NCBI RefSeq assembly: GCF_900129135.1
Contig: NZ_FQVI01000026.1
Location: 1-62,214 of the forward strand
Direction: 5' to 3'
Length of the DNA stretch: 62,214 bases
From: Lactonifactor longoviformis DSM 17459
GTDB taxonomy: Bacteria; Bacillota; Clostridia; Lachnospirales; Lachnospiraceae
The position numbers and the translations under genes are program-made. Positions 18,681-27,388 of the stretch are shown one piece after another; positions within the stretch are counted from its first letter, which is position 1; each line of letters starts with the position of its first letter. The notes beneath the pieces are model-generated. The model was not told the origin of the DNA, ran no database searches, and worked only from the letters and a program-made list of their open reading frames with translations.

Positions 18681-19490
18681 ATGAGCAAAATGTTAAAAAC
18701 AGAATTTCCAAGTATCTCAGATGCAGAATATCATATCCGTTTAAAAAAAGGTGATGTTCCACCGTACGTTTTGCTGCCGGGTGCCCCTGAGCGGGTAGAT
18801 ATTGTATCCAGCTGCTGGGAGAGCAAAGAAGAGCTGCAATTTAACCGTGAGTTTCGTTCAGCCAGAGGAAACTATCAGGGAACAGAGATGGCATGTGTAT
18901 CAACAGGAATCGGTACGACTAGCGGGGAGATCTGTATTCATGAATTGAATCAGATCGGTGTGCACACAGCTATCAGAATAGGGACGACCGGAAGTATTTC
19001 CCCAAGATTCCGCCCGGGGGACTTAATTATTCCGGTTGCGGCCATCCGGGCAGATGGCACTAGTGACTGCTATGTACAACCGGCCTTTCCGGCTGTTGCA
19101 GATCTGGATGTTGTAAATGCTTTGGGAGAAGCCTGTGAGCGTCTTGGATTTACTTATGGATATGGGATCATGTACAGCCCGTCATCTCTTTACATAGGAC
19201 AGGGAAGAAAGATCAAAGAAAACGGTTACTGGCCTTTTCATGCAGAGCACTTACTGGAGGATTTGATACAGGCAAGAGTAACAAATATTGATACAGATTC
19301 AGCCGGGCAGTTCATCGTTGGTTATATGCATGAAATGAGAATGGGGTCTGTCTTAAGTGTTCTGACGGATCGCCTGCATGATACCTGGGCTGCCGATAAC
19401 TCCGGTGAATACCGGGCCTGCAAAGCGGCTTGCGAGGCAGTTAAAATTTTAAAGGAGCGGGATGAAAAAGAAAGTTCGTATCGCCGTTGA
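18681..19490 (+). CDS. udp: Nucleoside phosphorylase, uridine phosphorylase-like
   Basis: The 269-residue protein belongs to the PNP/UDP family 1. Evidence is VLLPGAPERVDIVSSCW (phosphate-site glycine and Arg), NREFRSARGNYQG, VSTGIGTTSGEICIHEL and the IRIGTTGSISPRFRPGDLIIP core. It would split uridine into uracil and ribose-1-phosphate, feeding DeoB next door. AGAGGAG is the ribosome site. The C-terminal quarter is less typical, so a purine or methylthio-nucleoside substrate is possible. The following SIS gene begins 16 bases after its stop when its better start is used. Confidence 0.85.
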   Translation: MSKMLKTEFPSISDAEYHIRLKKGDVPPYVLLPGAPERVDIVSSCWESKEELQFNREFRSARGNYQGTEMACVSTGIGTTSGEICIHELNQIGVHTAIRIGTTGSISPRFRPGDLIIPVAAIRADGTSDCYVQPAFPAVADLDVVNALGEACERLGFTYGYGIMYSPSSLYIGQGRKIKENGYWPFHAEHLLEDLIQARVTNIDTDSAGQFIVGYMHEMRMGSVLSVLTDRLHDTWAADNSGEYRACKAACEAVKILKERDEKESSYRR

Positions 19491-19506
19491 AAAGGAGGAG
19501 CTATTT

Positions 19507-20133
19507 ATGTTAAAAGAAGAGAGTGCCCGGGCAGTAAAATCCTTTTTTAGCTCTGCGAATAGAGAATTTCAGACTATGACAAAAAAATTGGAGGCAGAGA
19601 CATATGAAAATGCAGCCGCCTTGATCCTAGATGCACAGAAAGCAGGAAACAGATTACATATAACCGGAATTGGAAAACCAGGACATGTAGCGGCATATAT
19701 CGCTTCTCTGTTTTCCTCCACCGGAACTCCATGCTATTTTTTGGACGGTACAGAAGCGGTCCATGGCTCCTGCGGGCAGCTGATTGCAGGGGATGTTGTG
19801 ATCTGTATCTCTAACAGCGGAGAGACCGAGGAACTGAAAGCCACTGCAAAAGCTATTAGGGACAACGGATGCAAATTGATTGCAGTAACTGGCCAAGTGA
19901 ACAGCTGGCTGGCCAAGTCCAGCAATGTTATTTTATATGCAGGAGTAGAAGAAGAGGGAGGCCCGCTGAATCGGGCCCCGAGAAATTCTGTCCTGGCAGA
20001 AATAGTAACGCTGCAGGCCTTGACAGTGGCTCTGCAGGCAGAATGCGGATGGAGTCCTCAGGAATATGTGCGCTGTCATCCTGGCGGCGCACTGGGAAGG
20101 CTTCGGGAATCAGAACGCAAAAAAGATGGCTGA
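19507..20133 (+). CDS. SIS-domain phosphosugar isomerase (KpsF/GutQ-like, no CBS domains)
   Basis: The start at ATG 19507 is chosen for the AAAGGAGG at 19491-19498; an earlier ATG at 19462 would lie inside the previous gene. The product has 208 residues with one SIS domain: ITGIGKPGHVAAYIASLFSSTGTP, then EAVHGSCGQLIAGD, ISNSGETEEL and LIAVTG. This pattern matches arabinose-5-phosphate isomerases of the KpsF/GutQ group, but the C-terminal CBS pair of those enzymes is missing. In a nucleoside operon it may isomerise ribose-5-phosphate or a related pentose phosphate. A 6-phospho-3-hexuloisomerase or sugar-phosphate sensor cannot be excluded. It is the last gene before a strong terminator. Confidence 0.8.
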   Translation: MLKEESARAVKSFFSSANREFQTMTKKLEAETYENAAALILDAQKAGNRLHITGIGKPGHVAAYIASLFSSTGTPCYFLDGTEAVHGSCGQLIAGDVVICISNSGETEELKATAKAIRDNGCKLIAVTGQVNSWLAKSSNVILYAGVEEEGGPLNRAPRNSVLAEIVTLQALTVALQAECGWSPQEYVRCHPGGALGRLRESERKKDG

Positions 20134-20156
20134 AAACATGCCATCTTTTTTGCGTT
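20114..20156. terminator. Bidirectional terminator overlapping the SIS gene stop
   Basis: Perfect 17-bp arms AACGCAAAAAAGATGGC (20114-20130) and its complement (20140-20156), with the TGA stop at 20131-20133 in the loop. A and T tracts on both sides allow use by the plus operon and by the minus-strand NhaC transcript. Confidence 0.85.
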
Positions 20157-20206
20157 TAGATAAGGGCGTTTATTACCTTTATTATAGTTATAAACCATAT
20201 GTTCTA

Positions 20207-21604
20207 TCATTTCGATGATTCCCCCTGAACCTTAGGGGTAAATTTTCCGGCGAAGGCAAATATGATGGCTAGAATGATAGATATCCAGGTGGGAAAACTC
20301 AGGGGCGCGTATGCGAAGGCACTTACACCCATGGCTGCGGAGGCCACCATGGCGCTGGAGTTCCAAGGGCAGATGGCGCCGATGGTAGTAGTGGATTCCG
20401 CAACGGTTCTGGAGAGCACTATGCCATCCAGACCTATCTCCTTGTAGGTTTCCTTGTACAATCGGTTATTCAGGATGATGGAGGTGTAGTCGCTGGAGGT
20501 GAGGAACACGATGCCGATACAGGTGGCGACCGTGGCAGCTACCAGGCTGCCGGCAGTGTGAATGAGTTTGGTCAGCAGCTGGACGATAACATCTATAATG
20601 CCGATGGACTCCGCCGAACCGGCAAAGAACACCGCCGCAAAGAATAGCATAATTAAGTCTGCCGTACCCACGATGCCCCCTCGGGTGAACAGAGTATCCA
20701 CGAACTCAAAGCCTGAGTCACACACATAACCACTCCAGCAAGTGGTGAGCATCTGGGACAGGGTCTGCCCCTGAAAGATCATGGCTTCCAGTACGCCAAT
20801 GACTACGCCGCCAAAGAGGACCGGCAGGATAGGGAACTTTAAGATCACCATAATGATGACGAACGCCAGGGGCAGCAGAGCCAGGATGCTCATGTTGAAT
20901 GAAGCGTCCAACTGGGAGATATACTCCGTGATCTGGCTGATGTCTGTGTTGCTGCTATACTTAAACCCAATAAGTAAGTATAGCACCAGGGAGATTACCA
21001 GTGCGCCGCCGGAGGTGGCGCACATACTCTTAGACACATCAATGGACTTCCGCCCTGAGGTAGCGGCCACCAGGTTGCAGGAGTCACTGAGGGGGGACCA
21101 CTTGTCGCCCATGAAGCAGCCAGAGACTACGCAGCCTGCCGTCAGCGCCGGGGGAATGCCCAGGCCTTGACCAATGCCTGCCAGAGCAAGACCTACTGAG
21201 GCGACTATGGCCCAGCTGGAACCGGTGCAGAAGGAGGTCAGGGCGGTGATTAGCAGCGCCGCAAACAAGAAGATCTGGGGTTTGATGATGCTAAGGCCCA
21301 CATAGATGATGTAGGGAATGGTACTGCTGGCGATCCAGGCGGCGGAAACGGCGCCAGTGAACATCAGGAAGTACAGTGCCGGCATGGCACCGCTGACAAT
21401 CTCCATGGTGTGGCCAAAGATATAGTCAAACTTCTGGTGGAGTACGACGCTGCCGTATAAAGCGCAGATGGTGCCAGAGATCATCAGGCTTATAGCGGTG
21501 GGGGTGCCGGCAATTAGGACGCCCCACATAAGGATAGCAACCGAAATTACCAGCAGAATCAAAGCTTCTGCTACGCTGAGTTTTCTATTAGTTTTTTCTT
21601 CCAT
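20207..21604 (-). CDS. nhaC: NhaC-family sodium:proton (or related amine) antiporter
   Basis: This 465-residue membrane protein has about 11-12 hydrophobic segments. It carries the NhaC-type block TSFCTGSSWAIVASVGLALAGIG and the conserved GDKWSPLSDSCNLVAATSG, plus TSSDYTSIILNNRLYKETYKE near the C-terminus. Family members exchange sodium for protons, or organic acids and amines. It is 35 bases downstream of the ornithine cyclodeaminase-like gene, on the same strand, so the pair is probably an operon. Transport of a substrate or product of that enzyme is a reasonable alternative to plain sodium export. Base composition is visibly richer in G+C than flanking genes (40 of 60 bases in 21121-21180), hinting at separate origin. 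Confidence 0.88.
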   Translation of the reverse strand: MEEKTNRKLSVAEALILLVISVAILMWGVLIAGTPTAISLMISGTICALYGSVVLHQKFDYIFGHTMEIVSGAMPALYFLMFTGAVSAAWIASSTIPYIIYVGLSIIKPQIFLFAALLITALTSFCTGSSWAIVASVGLALAGIGQGLGIPPALTAGCVVSGCFMGDKWSPLSDSCNLVAATSGRKSIDVSKSMCATSGGALVISLVLYLLIGFKYSSNTDISQITEYISQLDASFNMSILALLPLAFVIIMVILKFPILPVLFGGVVIGVLEAMIFQGQTLSQMLTTCWSGYVCDSGFEFVDTLFTRGGIVGTADLIMLFFAAVFFAGSAESIGIIDVIVQLLTKLIHTAGSLVAATVATCIGIVFLTSSDYTSIILNNRLYKETYKEIGLDGIVLSRTVAESTTTIGAICPWNSSAMVASAAMGVSAFAYAPLSFPTWISIILAIIFAFAGKFTPKVQGESSK

Positions 21605-21639
21605 AATTTAGAACCTTTCTAATCAAGCGAATACGCCTA

Positions 21640-22635
21640 TCAAATGTCAGTCTGCATCAGAGGCAGAATCGTGCCCACGCCCTTTTCTTTAGCGGCGTTG
21701 TATATATCCCATCCCAGGGAGATATCTTCACAGGCCAGCCCCCAGTTGAAGGCTAGGACAATTTCGTCATCCGATTCGCGTCCGGGCTTTTTGCCGCTGA
21801 TAACATCTCCGGTCTGGGCGGTCCACTCGGGGAAGCCTCCAGGATAGCACTCCTCACCGAAGGAGATGGTGGAGACCAGGTCGTCGGTGATATATTTGTC
21901 AGCGCTGTGGCAGACGCGGGCGGGCCAGGAGCGGGCTGACTCAATGCTGCCTGCCAGGACGCCCTTTGGCAGATCCATGTCTGGCATGAAGGGATAGTCG
22001 GCCAGGCTGGCGCCAGCCAGAGTGAAAATCAGATCGCTGTCAGGGATGAGCATCTCGGTCTTCGGGTACTGCTTAATGAGCATCTCGGGGAATTCCCTGC
22101 TCATCTCATCCACGAAACCTTCGGCAACATTGCCGAATTTATCATAGACCCGGCACTCTTCCAGGCCAGGCAGCACATGCTTCAGGGCACGCAGATGCAT
22201 CTTACCCTGCACGCCGCCGCCTACGATGCTCAAAACCTTGGAATCTTTGCGGCCGAAGCGCTTAGCAGTGGCAGCAGTAACAGCGGCAGTCCGCACGCCG
22301 GTGAGCCATCGGCAATCCATAATGCAGTAGGGAGCACCGGTTTCCGCAGAGTTCATGACCTGGACGCCCAAGATAAAGGGCAGACCTTTCTCCCGGTTGG
22401 AAGGATAGCCGCTGACCCACTTGATGCCGCATGCGTCCATGTTCTTTAGGTAAACGGGCATCTCATGGATGAAGCAATCGGGCCTGGTATGTACGCCGCG
22501 TTTGGGCGGATTCTCAACGGTGCCGTTGCTGTGCTCGATCAGTGCCCGTTCAACGGCATTAATGATGGTGTCCCAACCAATATTCAGGGATACGATGTCT
22601 TCCTGAGACAGATATAGTAGATTGACTTTTTGCAT
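21640..22635 (-). CDS. Ornithine cyclodeaminase / mu-crystallin family protein
   Basis: The chosen start is ATG 22635, because GGAGGG lies 7 bases ahead on the minus strand; the ATG at 22650 has no ribosome site. The product has 331 residues. N-terminal LYLSQEDIVSLNIGWDTIINAVERAL, then GVHTRP, CGIKWVSGYPSN, and the Rossmann region LSIVGGGVQGKMHLRALKHVLPG fit the family of NAD-dependent imine-forming or reducing enzymes. These include ornithine cyclodeaminase, alanine dehydrogenase of this type and ketimine reductase. The C-terminus (SFGEECYPGGFPEW, VLAFNWGLACEDISLGWDIYNAAKEKGVG) is typical. The exact substrate is unknown. The G+C-rich composition is shared with nhaC. Confidence 0.85.
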   Translation of the reverse strand: MQKVNLLYLSQEDIVSLNIGWDTIINAVERALIEHSNGTVENPPKRGVHTRPDCFIHEMPVYLKNMDACGIKWVSGYPSNREKGLPFILGVQVMNSAETGAPYCIMDCRWLTGVRTAAVTAATAKRFGRKDSKVLSIVGGGVQGKMHLRALKHVLPGLEECRVYDKFGNVAEGFVDEMSREFPEMLIKQYPKTEMLIPDSDLIFTLAGASLADYPFMPDMDLPKGVLAGSIESARSWPARVCHSADKYITDDLVSTISFGEECYPGGFPEWTAQTGDVISGKKPGRESDDEIVLAFNWGLACEDISLGWDIYNAAKEKGVGTILPLMQTDI

Positions 22636-23001
22636 AACAATACCCTCCATATAATAGTTTAAATTGCGGACAGTATATCGCCGAGAGATTAAAAAGTGAA
22701 AACTTTACAGATATCCATCCGCTTTTCTATTATTAGTAAAACATATTAATAAGATTCTGTGAATGGTCTCCCGAAGTTATTTCTATACCAAAAAAGAAGC
22801 AGTTTCCGTTATTTCTACTTTAAAAATACTCCTTTTCTGGTATAAATGCTTCCTGATACGTGGGTACTTGTGTCTGACAGGGTATCCGAAATGTTCTAAT
22901 AATATAATACAAAATTTTCTTTTTATGTGGTATAATGATAAAAACTTTTTATTTTCAGACGCTTTCCAAGGAGAACTTGATTTTTTGAAAGGGGGTATGC
23001 C
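22636..23001. promoter_or_regulatory. Divergent control region between the OCD-NhaC unit and its LuxR-type regulator
   Basis: A 366-base gene-free gap. An extended -10 (TGGTATAAT, 22928-22936) points to the LuxR-type gene. GTTATTTCTA occurs twice, at 22776-22785 and 22808-22817, spaced 32 bases start to start (about three helical turns), a plausible paired operator. TATACC/GGTATA at 22784-22789 and 22839-22844 form a wide inverted pair. The ribosome site GAAAGGGGG precedes the ATG at 23002. Confidence 0.5.
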
Positions 23002-23784
23002 ATGGAAAACCAAAAACTCATGCAATTTGACAGCCTGCTGTATACGATTTATGGAAGTGCCCCTATTGACAAAATAAAGCTGGACATTTTAAGAATGTTA
23101 TATCATCTTGTACCCTGTACCTTTTGCAGTATCCTCAGTTATACTGACCACGAGGACCTGACCGCTACTTATCACGACAACCCCGTCTGTTTTCCGGAAG
23201 CTTACACTATCGTGGAGGATACGTACATCAAATTAGAGATGCAGGATAAAAACCGCTGGGTCTCCTGGGAACCGGACTGCAAGGTCTACCGTACCAGCGA
23301 CCTTTACCAAGAGGGAGATATCCGAGAGCATTCTCCAATCTATCGCAACTGCTTTGCTCCCTACAATCTCCATTATGCAGTCTACGCCACACTGCGCCAC
23401 GACGGCAAGGGGCTGGGCTGCCTGTCCCTGTACCGTGACAAGACAACCGGAGATTACACAAATGAGGAAGTCATGATCCTGCAAATGATTGCACGCCATC
23501 TGAGCCAGCGTTTAGCTGCAGACAAGCAGACGGCGGACGGCTCTGTCCCTCTGGTAAACGCTGTCCCCACTGACGCAGAAGAGAAACTTCTTGATTTAGC
23601 CGTCCGCTGCCGCCTGACGGCCCGGGAGCTGGAGGTTCTGAAAAGTTTAACACTTTCTCAGAGTATGGAAACATGGGCGCAGCAATTGCATATCAGCGAG
23701 CATACTTTAAAAAAACATCTGCAGAGCCTTTACAGAAAAACAGGGGTCAATCGCCTGATTCAGCTATACTCTTTAAAGAATTAA
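23002..23784 (+). CDS. LuxR-type transcriptional regulator with GAF-like N-terminal domain
   Basis: The 260-residue protein has a C-terminal LuxR HTH (about 200-255: LTARELEVLKSLTLSQSMETWAQQLH, minus its ends, then HISEHTLKKHLQSLYRKTG). The N-terminal 170 residues resemble a GAF-like ligand domain (HYAVYATLRHDGKGLGCLSLYR, minus its ends, and EEVMILQMIARHLSQRL). No receiver domain is present, so it probably senses a small ligand directly. It is divergent from the cyclodeaminase-NhaC pair and is the natural candidate to control it. LuxR-HTH proteins with GAF-like input occur next to many catabolic genes. Confidence 0.85.
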   Translation: MENQKLMQFDSLLYTIYGSAPIDKIKLDILRMLYHLVPCTFCSILSYTDHEDLTATYHDNPVCFPEAYTIVEDTYIKLEMQDKNRWVSWEPDCKVYRTSDLYQEGDIREHSPIYRNCFAPYNLHYAVYATLRHDGKGLGCLSLYRDKTTGDYTNEEVMILQMIARHLSQRLAADKQTADGSVPLVNAVPTDAEEKLLDLAVRCRLTARELEVLKSLTLSQSMETWAQQLHISEHTLKKHLQSLYRKTGVNRLIQLYSLKN

Positions 23785-23854
23785 CATCTACGGTATTGTA
23801 TGTTTATCGTATGTTTCAATTCTATGGTTTGCCTTATCATAGCTCATTTATATA

Positions 23855-23899
23855 AAAAAGCAAGACGGCCATAGTACTATAGCGGCTCTCTTGCTTTTT
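23855..23899. terminator. Bidirectional terminator between the LuxR-type gene and spoVT
   Basis: AAAAAGCAAGA (23855-23865) and TCTTGCTTTTT (23889-23899) are perfect complements with an inner GCC/GGC extension. A/T tracts on both sides suit two convergent genes. Confidence 0.8.
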
Positions 23900-23927
23900 A
23901 TCATAGATACGATCATGTAGTAATAGC

Positions 23928-24470
23928 TTACTGTTCCATCTGCCTTCCTAAAAATCCTGCGGCTACTGCAGCCACTTTTTTCTCAGTCTCATCCATTTTC
24001 ACACTGCCGTCCCTGCATAATAAAAGGACTGCTCCAATGGCATCTCCCGCGCTTGTTATAGTGTATATGGTTTGTCCGGTATAAGACTGACTGTCATCCT
24101 CAACTATTTTAATAAAGTTCCCGCTTGAGGTACAGCTGGACCTTCTTTCTGCAATAAAGCCCTCCAGGTCTTTATTAATTCGTCTGCCCAGATATTCCTT
24201 GGCGCCGGGACCTGCGGCGGCCACAATCTGGTCATGGTCTGCAATACAAACCAGACTTCCCATAGTCGTTGACAATGCCTCCGCATATTCTTTAGCGAAG
24301 GCTCCTAACTCCCCGATGGGGGAATATTTTTTCAGAATAATTTCTCCTTCCCGATCCGTAAAAATCTCCAGAGGATCGCTCTCCCGTATCCGTAATGTTC
24401 TTCTTATTTCTTTCGGTATTACAACCCGGCCTAAATCATCGATTCTTCTGACTATCCCTGTAGCTCTCAT
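23928..24470 (-). CDS. spoVT: Stage V sporulation protein T
   Basis: The start at ATG 24470 is chosen because the family begins MRATGIVRRIDDLGRVVIPKE and GGAGG lies 11 bases ahead; an upstream ATG at 24488 has no ribosome site. The product has 180 residues: an AbrB/MazE-type swapped-hairpin DNA-binding domain (1-50) with the conserved LKKYSPIGELGAF link, then a GAF domain (about 55-175). In Bacillus, SpoVT acts in the forespore under sigma-G and adjusts late forespore genes. Its presence marks the organism as an endospore former. A perfect 16-bp palindrome lies just upstream. Confidence 0.95.
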   Translation of the reverse strand: MRATGIVRRIDDLGRVVIPKEIRRTLRIRESDPLEIFTDREGEIILKKYSPIGELGAFAKEYAEALSTTMGSLVCIADHDQIVAAAGPGAKEYLGRRINKDLEGFIAERRSSCTSSGNFIKIVEDDSQSYTGQTIYTITSAGDAIGAVLLLCRDGSVKMDETEKKVAAVAAGFLGRQMEQ

Positions 24471-24817
24471 ACAATCTGCTTCCTCCATGCTATATTTTCT
24501 ATTACATTTTTATCTGTAGATAAATGTATTATTTGTAAAATGAAGGAAATTATGCTTAATTCATTAATTTTTACTTTTCACAAAAATATTCAGCTTTAAC
24601 ACTTAAATTATAGTACTTTAAGATTCTCTGAACCTAATATAACTTTATACATTTTTTGTAAAAAACAGCTTATTTTTTGCTGCTCCAGAGATATGCTGCT
24701 TCTTAGATTAAGGAGTGTATTTATTACAGTGAGGGTTAAAGGAAGGAAGCTGGAAACAAAAGAATAGTTTATGATATAGTAGTAGGAGAACACTGCGAAG
24801 GGAAAGGAGAACCCAAG
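24471..24817. promoter_or_regulatory. Gene-free divergent region between spoVT and the M19 peptidase
   Basis: This 347-base A/T-rich region holds TTTATCT-GT-AGATAAA at 24509-24524, a perfect palindrome about 40 bases before the spoVT start, suitable as an operator. No convincing sigma-G promoter was found by eye. For the plus-strand gene only a weak -10 (GATATAGT, 24773-24780) and the ribosome site GGAAAGGAG are visible. No gene is supportable here. Confidence 0.4.
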
Positions 24818-25744
24818 ATGAGACTATTTGATTTACACTGCGACACAATTGTTCCTCTGTGCGACCGGAAAGAGGGCTTTTACTGCCGGGACACACAGTT
24901 TTCTCTGGCAGACCTGGATAAGTTTCAGTGCCTTTGCCAGACCATGGCTGTCTTTGTGCCGGATACCTGCCCGAAGGGAGGCGGAAGAGCCTACGCGGAT
25001 CATTATCTTGACTATCTGGAGGAACTGGGGGTGCTTCAGGGAAACATTGCCGGGCTGGCAGAGTCGGCGGCTGATATAGAGGCCCTTACGCAAAAGGGTA
25101 AATGTGCTCTTATCCGCTCCATTGAAAACGGGAGGGCATTAGACGGCGATTTAGAGAATGTTTCGCATTTTGCGGGCCGGGGGGTAAAGATAATGACGCT
25201 TGTGTGGAATGGAGAGAATGAATTAGGTTCAGGAAATTGCACGGATAGGGGGCTTACCTCCTTCGGCAGACAGGTGATCAGAAAAATGGAGGAGGTGCAT
25301 ATGATAATGGATGCTTCCCATCTGAACGATCCCGGATTTGATGATCTGTGCTGTGCCGCGGATGGTCCCTTTATTGCAACCCACTCTAATCTGCGGAGTG
25401 TGTGCCCTCACAATAGGAACCTCAAGGACTGGCAGTTTCAGGAGATTGCCAGAAGAGGGGGACTGGTGGGTGTTAATCTGTACAGACATTTTTTGGGGGA
25501 GGATGGATCCGGCGGTTTGGATCAGGTCTACCGGCAGGTATCTCATATGCTGGAGCTTGGAGGCGAAGATGTAATTGCATGCGGCAGCGACTTTGACGGA
25601 GCTGAGATCGCTCCTGTTTTGAATTCGCCTTTTAAGTTTGGCTCAGCGGCCGACTATCTGTTATCCCACGGAATTCCCCGGGCTGCCATAGATAAAATGT
25701 ACTTTGACAATGCCCTGGCCTTTTTGAGGCGAACAGAGGCATAA
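24818..25744 (+). CDS. Membrane dipeptidase-type peptidase (family M19)
   Basis: The 308-residue zinc dipeptidase shows LHCDT (first metal ligands, residues 5-9), the bridging Glu in SIENG near 107, the two His of ATHSNLRSVCPHNRNL near 187-198, and the Asp of ACGSDFDG near 263. These match renal dipeptidase. No signal peptide is present, so it should be cytoplasmic. It likely splits L,D- or D,D-type dipeptides such as those from wall turnover. It stands alone with its own upstream region and does not look like part of an operon. Confidence 0.9.
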   Translation: MRLFDLHCDTIVPLCDRKEGFYCRDTQFSLADLDKFQCLCQTMAVFVPDTCPKGGGRAYADHYLDYLEELGVLQGNIAGLAESAADIEALTQKGKCALIRSIENGRALDGDLENVSHFAGRGVKIMTLVWNGENELGSGNCTDRGLTSFGRQVIRKMEEVHMIMDASHLNDPGFDDLCCAADGPFIATHSNLRSVCPHNRNLKDWQFQEIARRGGLVGVNLYRHFLGEDGSGGLDQVYRQVSHMLELGGEDVIACGSDFDGAEIAPVLNSPFKFGSAADYLLSHGIPRAAIDKMYFDNALAFLRRTEA

Positions 25745-25748
25745 AAAG

Positions 25749-25797
25749 ACCTGGGCCCTGGCAAAAATGCGCAGACCCCAGGTTTGCATGTACTATT
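25749..25797. terminator. Terminator-like hairpin between the M19 gene and pncB
   Basis: ACCTGGG (25749-25755) pairs with CCCAGGT (25777-25783) across a 21-base loop between convergent genes. The T tract is weak on the plus strand; on the minus strand TTTTTAT follows the hairpin. Best seen as the pncB terminator. Confidence 0.5.
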
Positions 25798-27256
25798 TTA
25801 TGGAGGCAGAACCCATCTCTTCCAATAATGCCTTTTTTAACTCATAAAGGCGATCTGACAAGTCTACATATACCTCCGAGGGGTTCATAAGCCGCCGGGT
25901 TTCGTCCCAGAGGGTATCCAGTTCCTTTCTGCAGTAATCCCTGATTTCCATAACCGTGGGAGACTGGTATACGCATTCCCCTTTCAGGAATACCGGAACC
26001 AGGAGTTCCCGAAGGGCGTAGGTTCCGCCAACGATTTTAGTCCGTTTCCAGGTGTCTATGGGATCAAAAATGATCATATCCTGAGCTTCATCAAAGGATT
26101 CCTCTGCCAGGCAGATGAGATCGGCGCGGATCTTTCCTGTGGCTTTGCTGTAGATTCTGTAAATGGTTTTATTGCCGGGATTGGTGACTTTTTCAGTATT
26201 CTCGGAGAGCTTTATCTTGGGTGTGAATTCTGCGGCGTCCCTGTCCCGGATGGCAGCCATTTTATACACGCCTCCGAAGGCGGGATGTCCGCTGGAGGTT
26301 ATGAGGTTGGTCCCCACACCCCAGGAATCAATTTTGGCTCCCTGGGTTTTCAGGCTGTCGATCAGGTATTCGTCGAGATCGCTGGAGGCGGCGATGGTAG
26401 CATCGGTAAAGCCTGCCGCATCCAGCATTTTCCGGGCCTCCTTAGACAGATAGGCCAAATCTCCGCTGTCCAGACGAATTCCGTAGTGGGTCAGGGGATG
26501 CCCTGCATCCTTCATCTCCCGGAATACCCGGATGGCGTTGGGAACACCGGATTTCAGTGTGTCGTAGGTATCTACCAGCAGGGTACAGGCGTCAGGATAC
26601 ATATCCGCATAGGTTTTAAAGGCGGTATATTCATCCGAAAAGCTCATAATCCAGCTGTGGGCATGAGTGCCGAGGACCGGCACATCAAACATCTGGCCGG
26701 TGAGGACATTGGAGGTTCCCACACAGCCACCGATCATGGCCGCCCTTGCCCCGAAGATTCCCGCATCCGGCCCCTGGGCCCTGCGAAGTCCGAATTCCAT
26801 GATGCCCGCGCCCTTGGCGGCGTAGACGATTCTGGAAGCCTTGGTAGCGATAAGACTCTGGTGATTGATAATATTTAATATTGCAGTCTCAATAAGCTGG
26901 GCTTCCATGACAGGGGCTACAACCTTCAGGAGCGGCTCCTGGGGGAAGACAACAGTTCCCTCCGGGATAGCATAGATATCACCGGAAAAAAAGAAGCCCT
27001 TCAGGTAATCCAGAAAATCCTGTTCAAAGATATGCAGGCTTTTCAGGTAAGCAATATCATCGCTTGTAAAATGAAGGTCTTTAATATATTCTACAACCTG
27101 CTCCAGACCTGCGGCAATGGCATATCCGCCCTTGCAGGGATTGGTTCTGTAGAACACATCGAATACAACAATCTGATGGGTAGGATTTTTAAAATATCCC
27201 TGCATCATAGTCAATTCATACAGGTCGGTCAGTAAGGTAAGATTCATGGCTCTCAT
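25793..27256 (-). CDS. pncB: Nicotinate phosphoribosyltransferase
   Basis: The 487-residue product starts NLTLLTDLYELTMMQGYF, the classic family start, followed by FDVFYR and later FGLRRAQGPDAG with the catalytic His position in THAHSW (GTHAHSWIMSF). It joins nicotinate to PRPP, with ATP hydrolysis, in the Preiss-Handler route to NAD. AAGGAGAG upstream of the ATG supports this start. It is a monocistronic-looking housekeeping gene. The preceding M15 peptidase gene on the same strand has its own terminator. Confidence 0.95.
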   Translation of the reverse strand: MRAMNLTLLTDLYELTMMQGYFKNPTHQIVVFDVFYRTNPCKGGYAIAAGLEQVVEYIKDLHFTSDDIAYLKSLHIFEQDFLDYLKGFFFSGDIYAIPEGTVVFPQEPLLKVVAPVMEAQLIETAILNIINHQSLIATKASRIVYAAKGAGIMEFGLRRAQGPDAGIFGARAAMIGGCVGTSNVLTGQMFDVPVLGTHAHSWIMSFSDEYTAFKTYADMYPDACTLLVDTYDTLKSGVPNAIRVFREMKDAGHPLTHYGIRLDSGDLAYLSKEARKMLDAAGFTDATIAASSDLDEYLIDSLKTQGAKIDSWGVGTNLITSSGHPAFGGVYKMAAIRDRDAAEFTPKIKLSENTEKVTNPGNKTIYRIYSKATGKIRADLICLAEESFDEAQDMIIFDPIDTWKRTKIVGGTYALRELLVPVFLKGECVYQSPTVMEIRDYCRKELDTLWDETRRLMNPSEVYVDLSDRLYELKKALLEEMGSASIK

Positions 27257-27360
27257 AACAATAGCTCTCCTTCAAAAGATTTGTAGCTATTATAACACAA
27301 TTCCAGAAAAAACGTGCAAATATTTGGTATTTTTGACAGTACAATCGGGGAAAATGGCAG

Positions 27361-27388
27361 AAAAAAACACCGGATGATTAGATCCGGT
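27361..27388 (-). terminator. Terminator overlapping the end of the M15 peptidase gene
   Basis: CACCGGAT (27367-27374) and ATCCGGTG (27381-27388) form a hairpin spanning the stop codon. On the minus strand it is followed by a run of T (27361-27366). Confidence 0.75.

Noticed and set aside
22763-23077. 104-codon plus-strand frame overlapping the LuxR-type gene start
   Set aside because: Runs through the promoter (extended -10 at 22931) and overlaps a well-supported gene in another frame.
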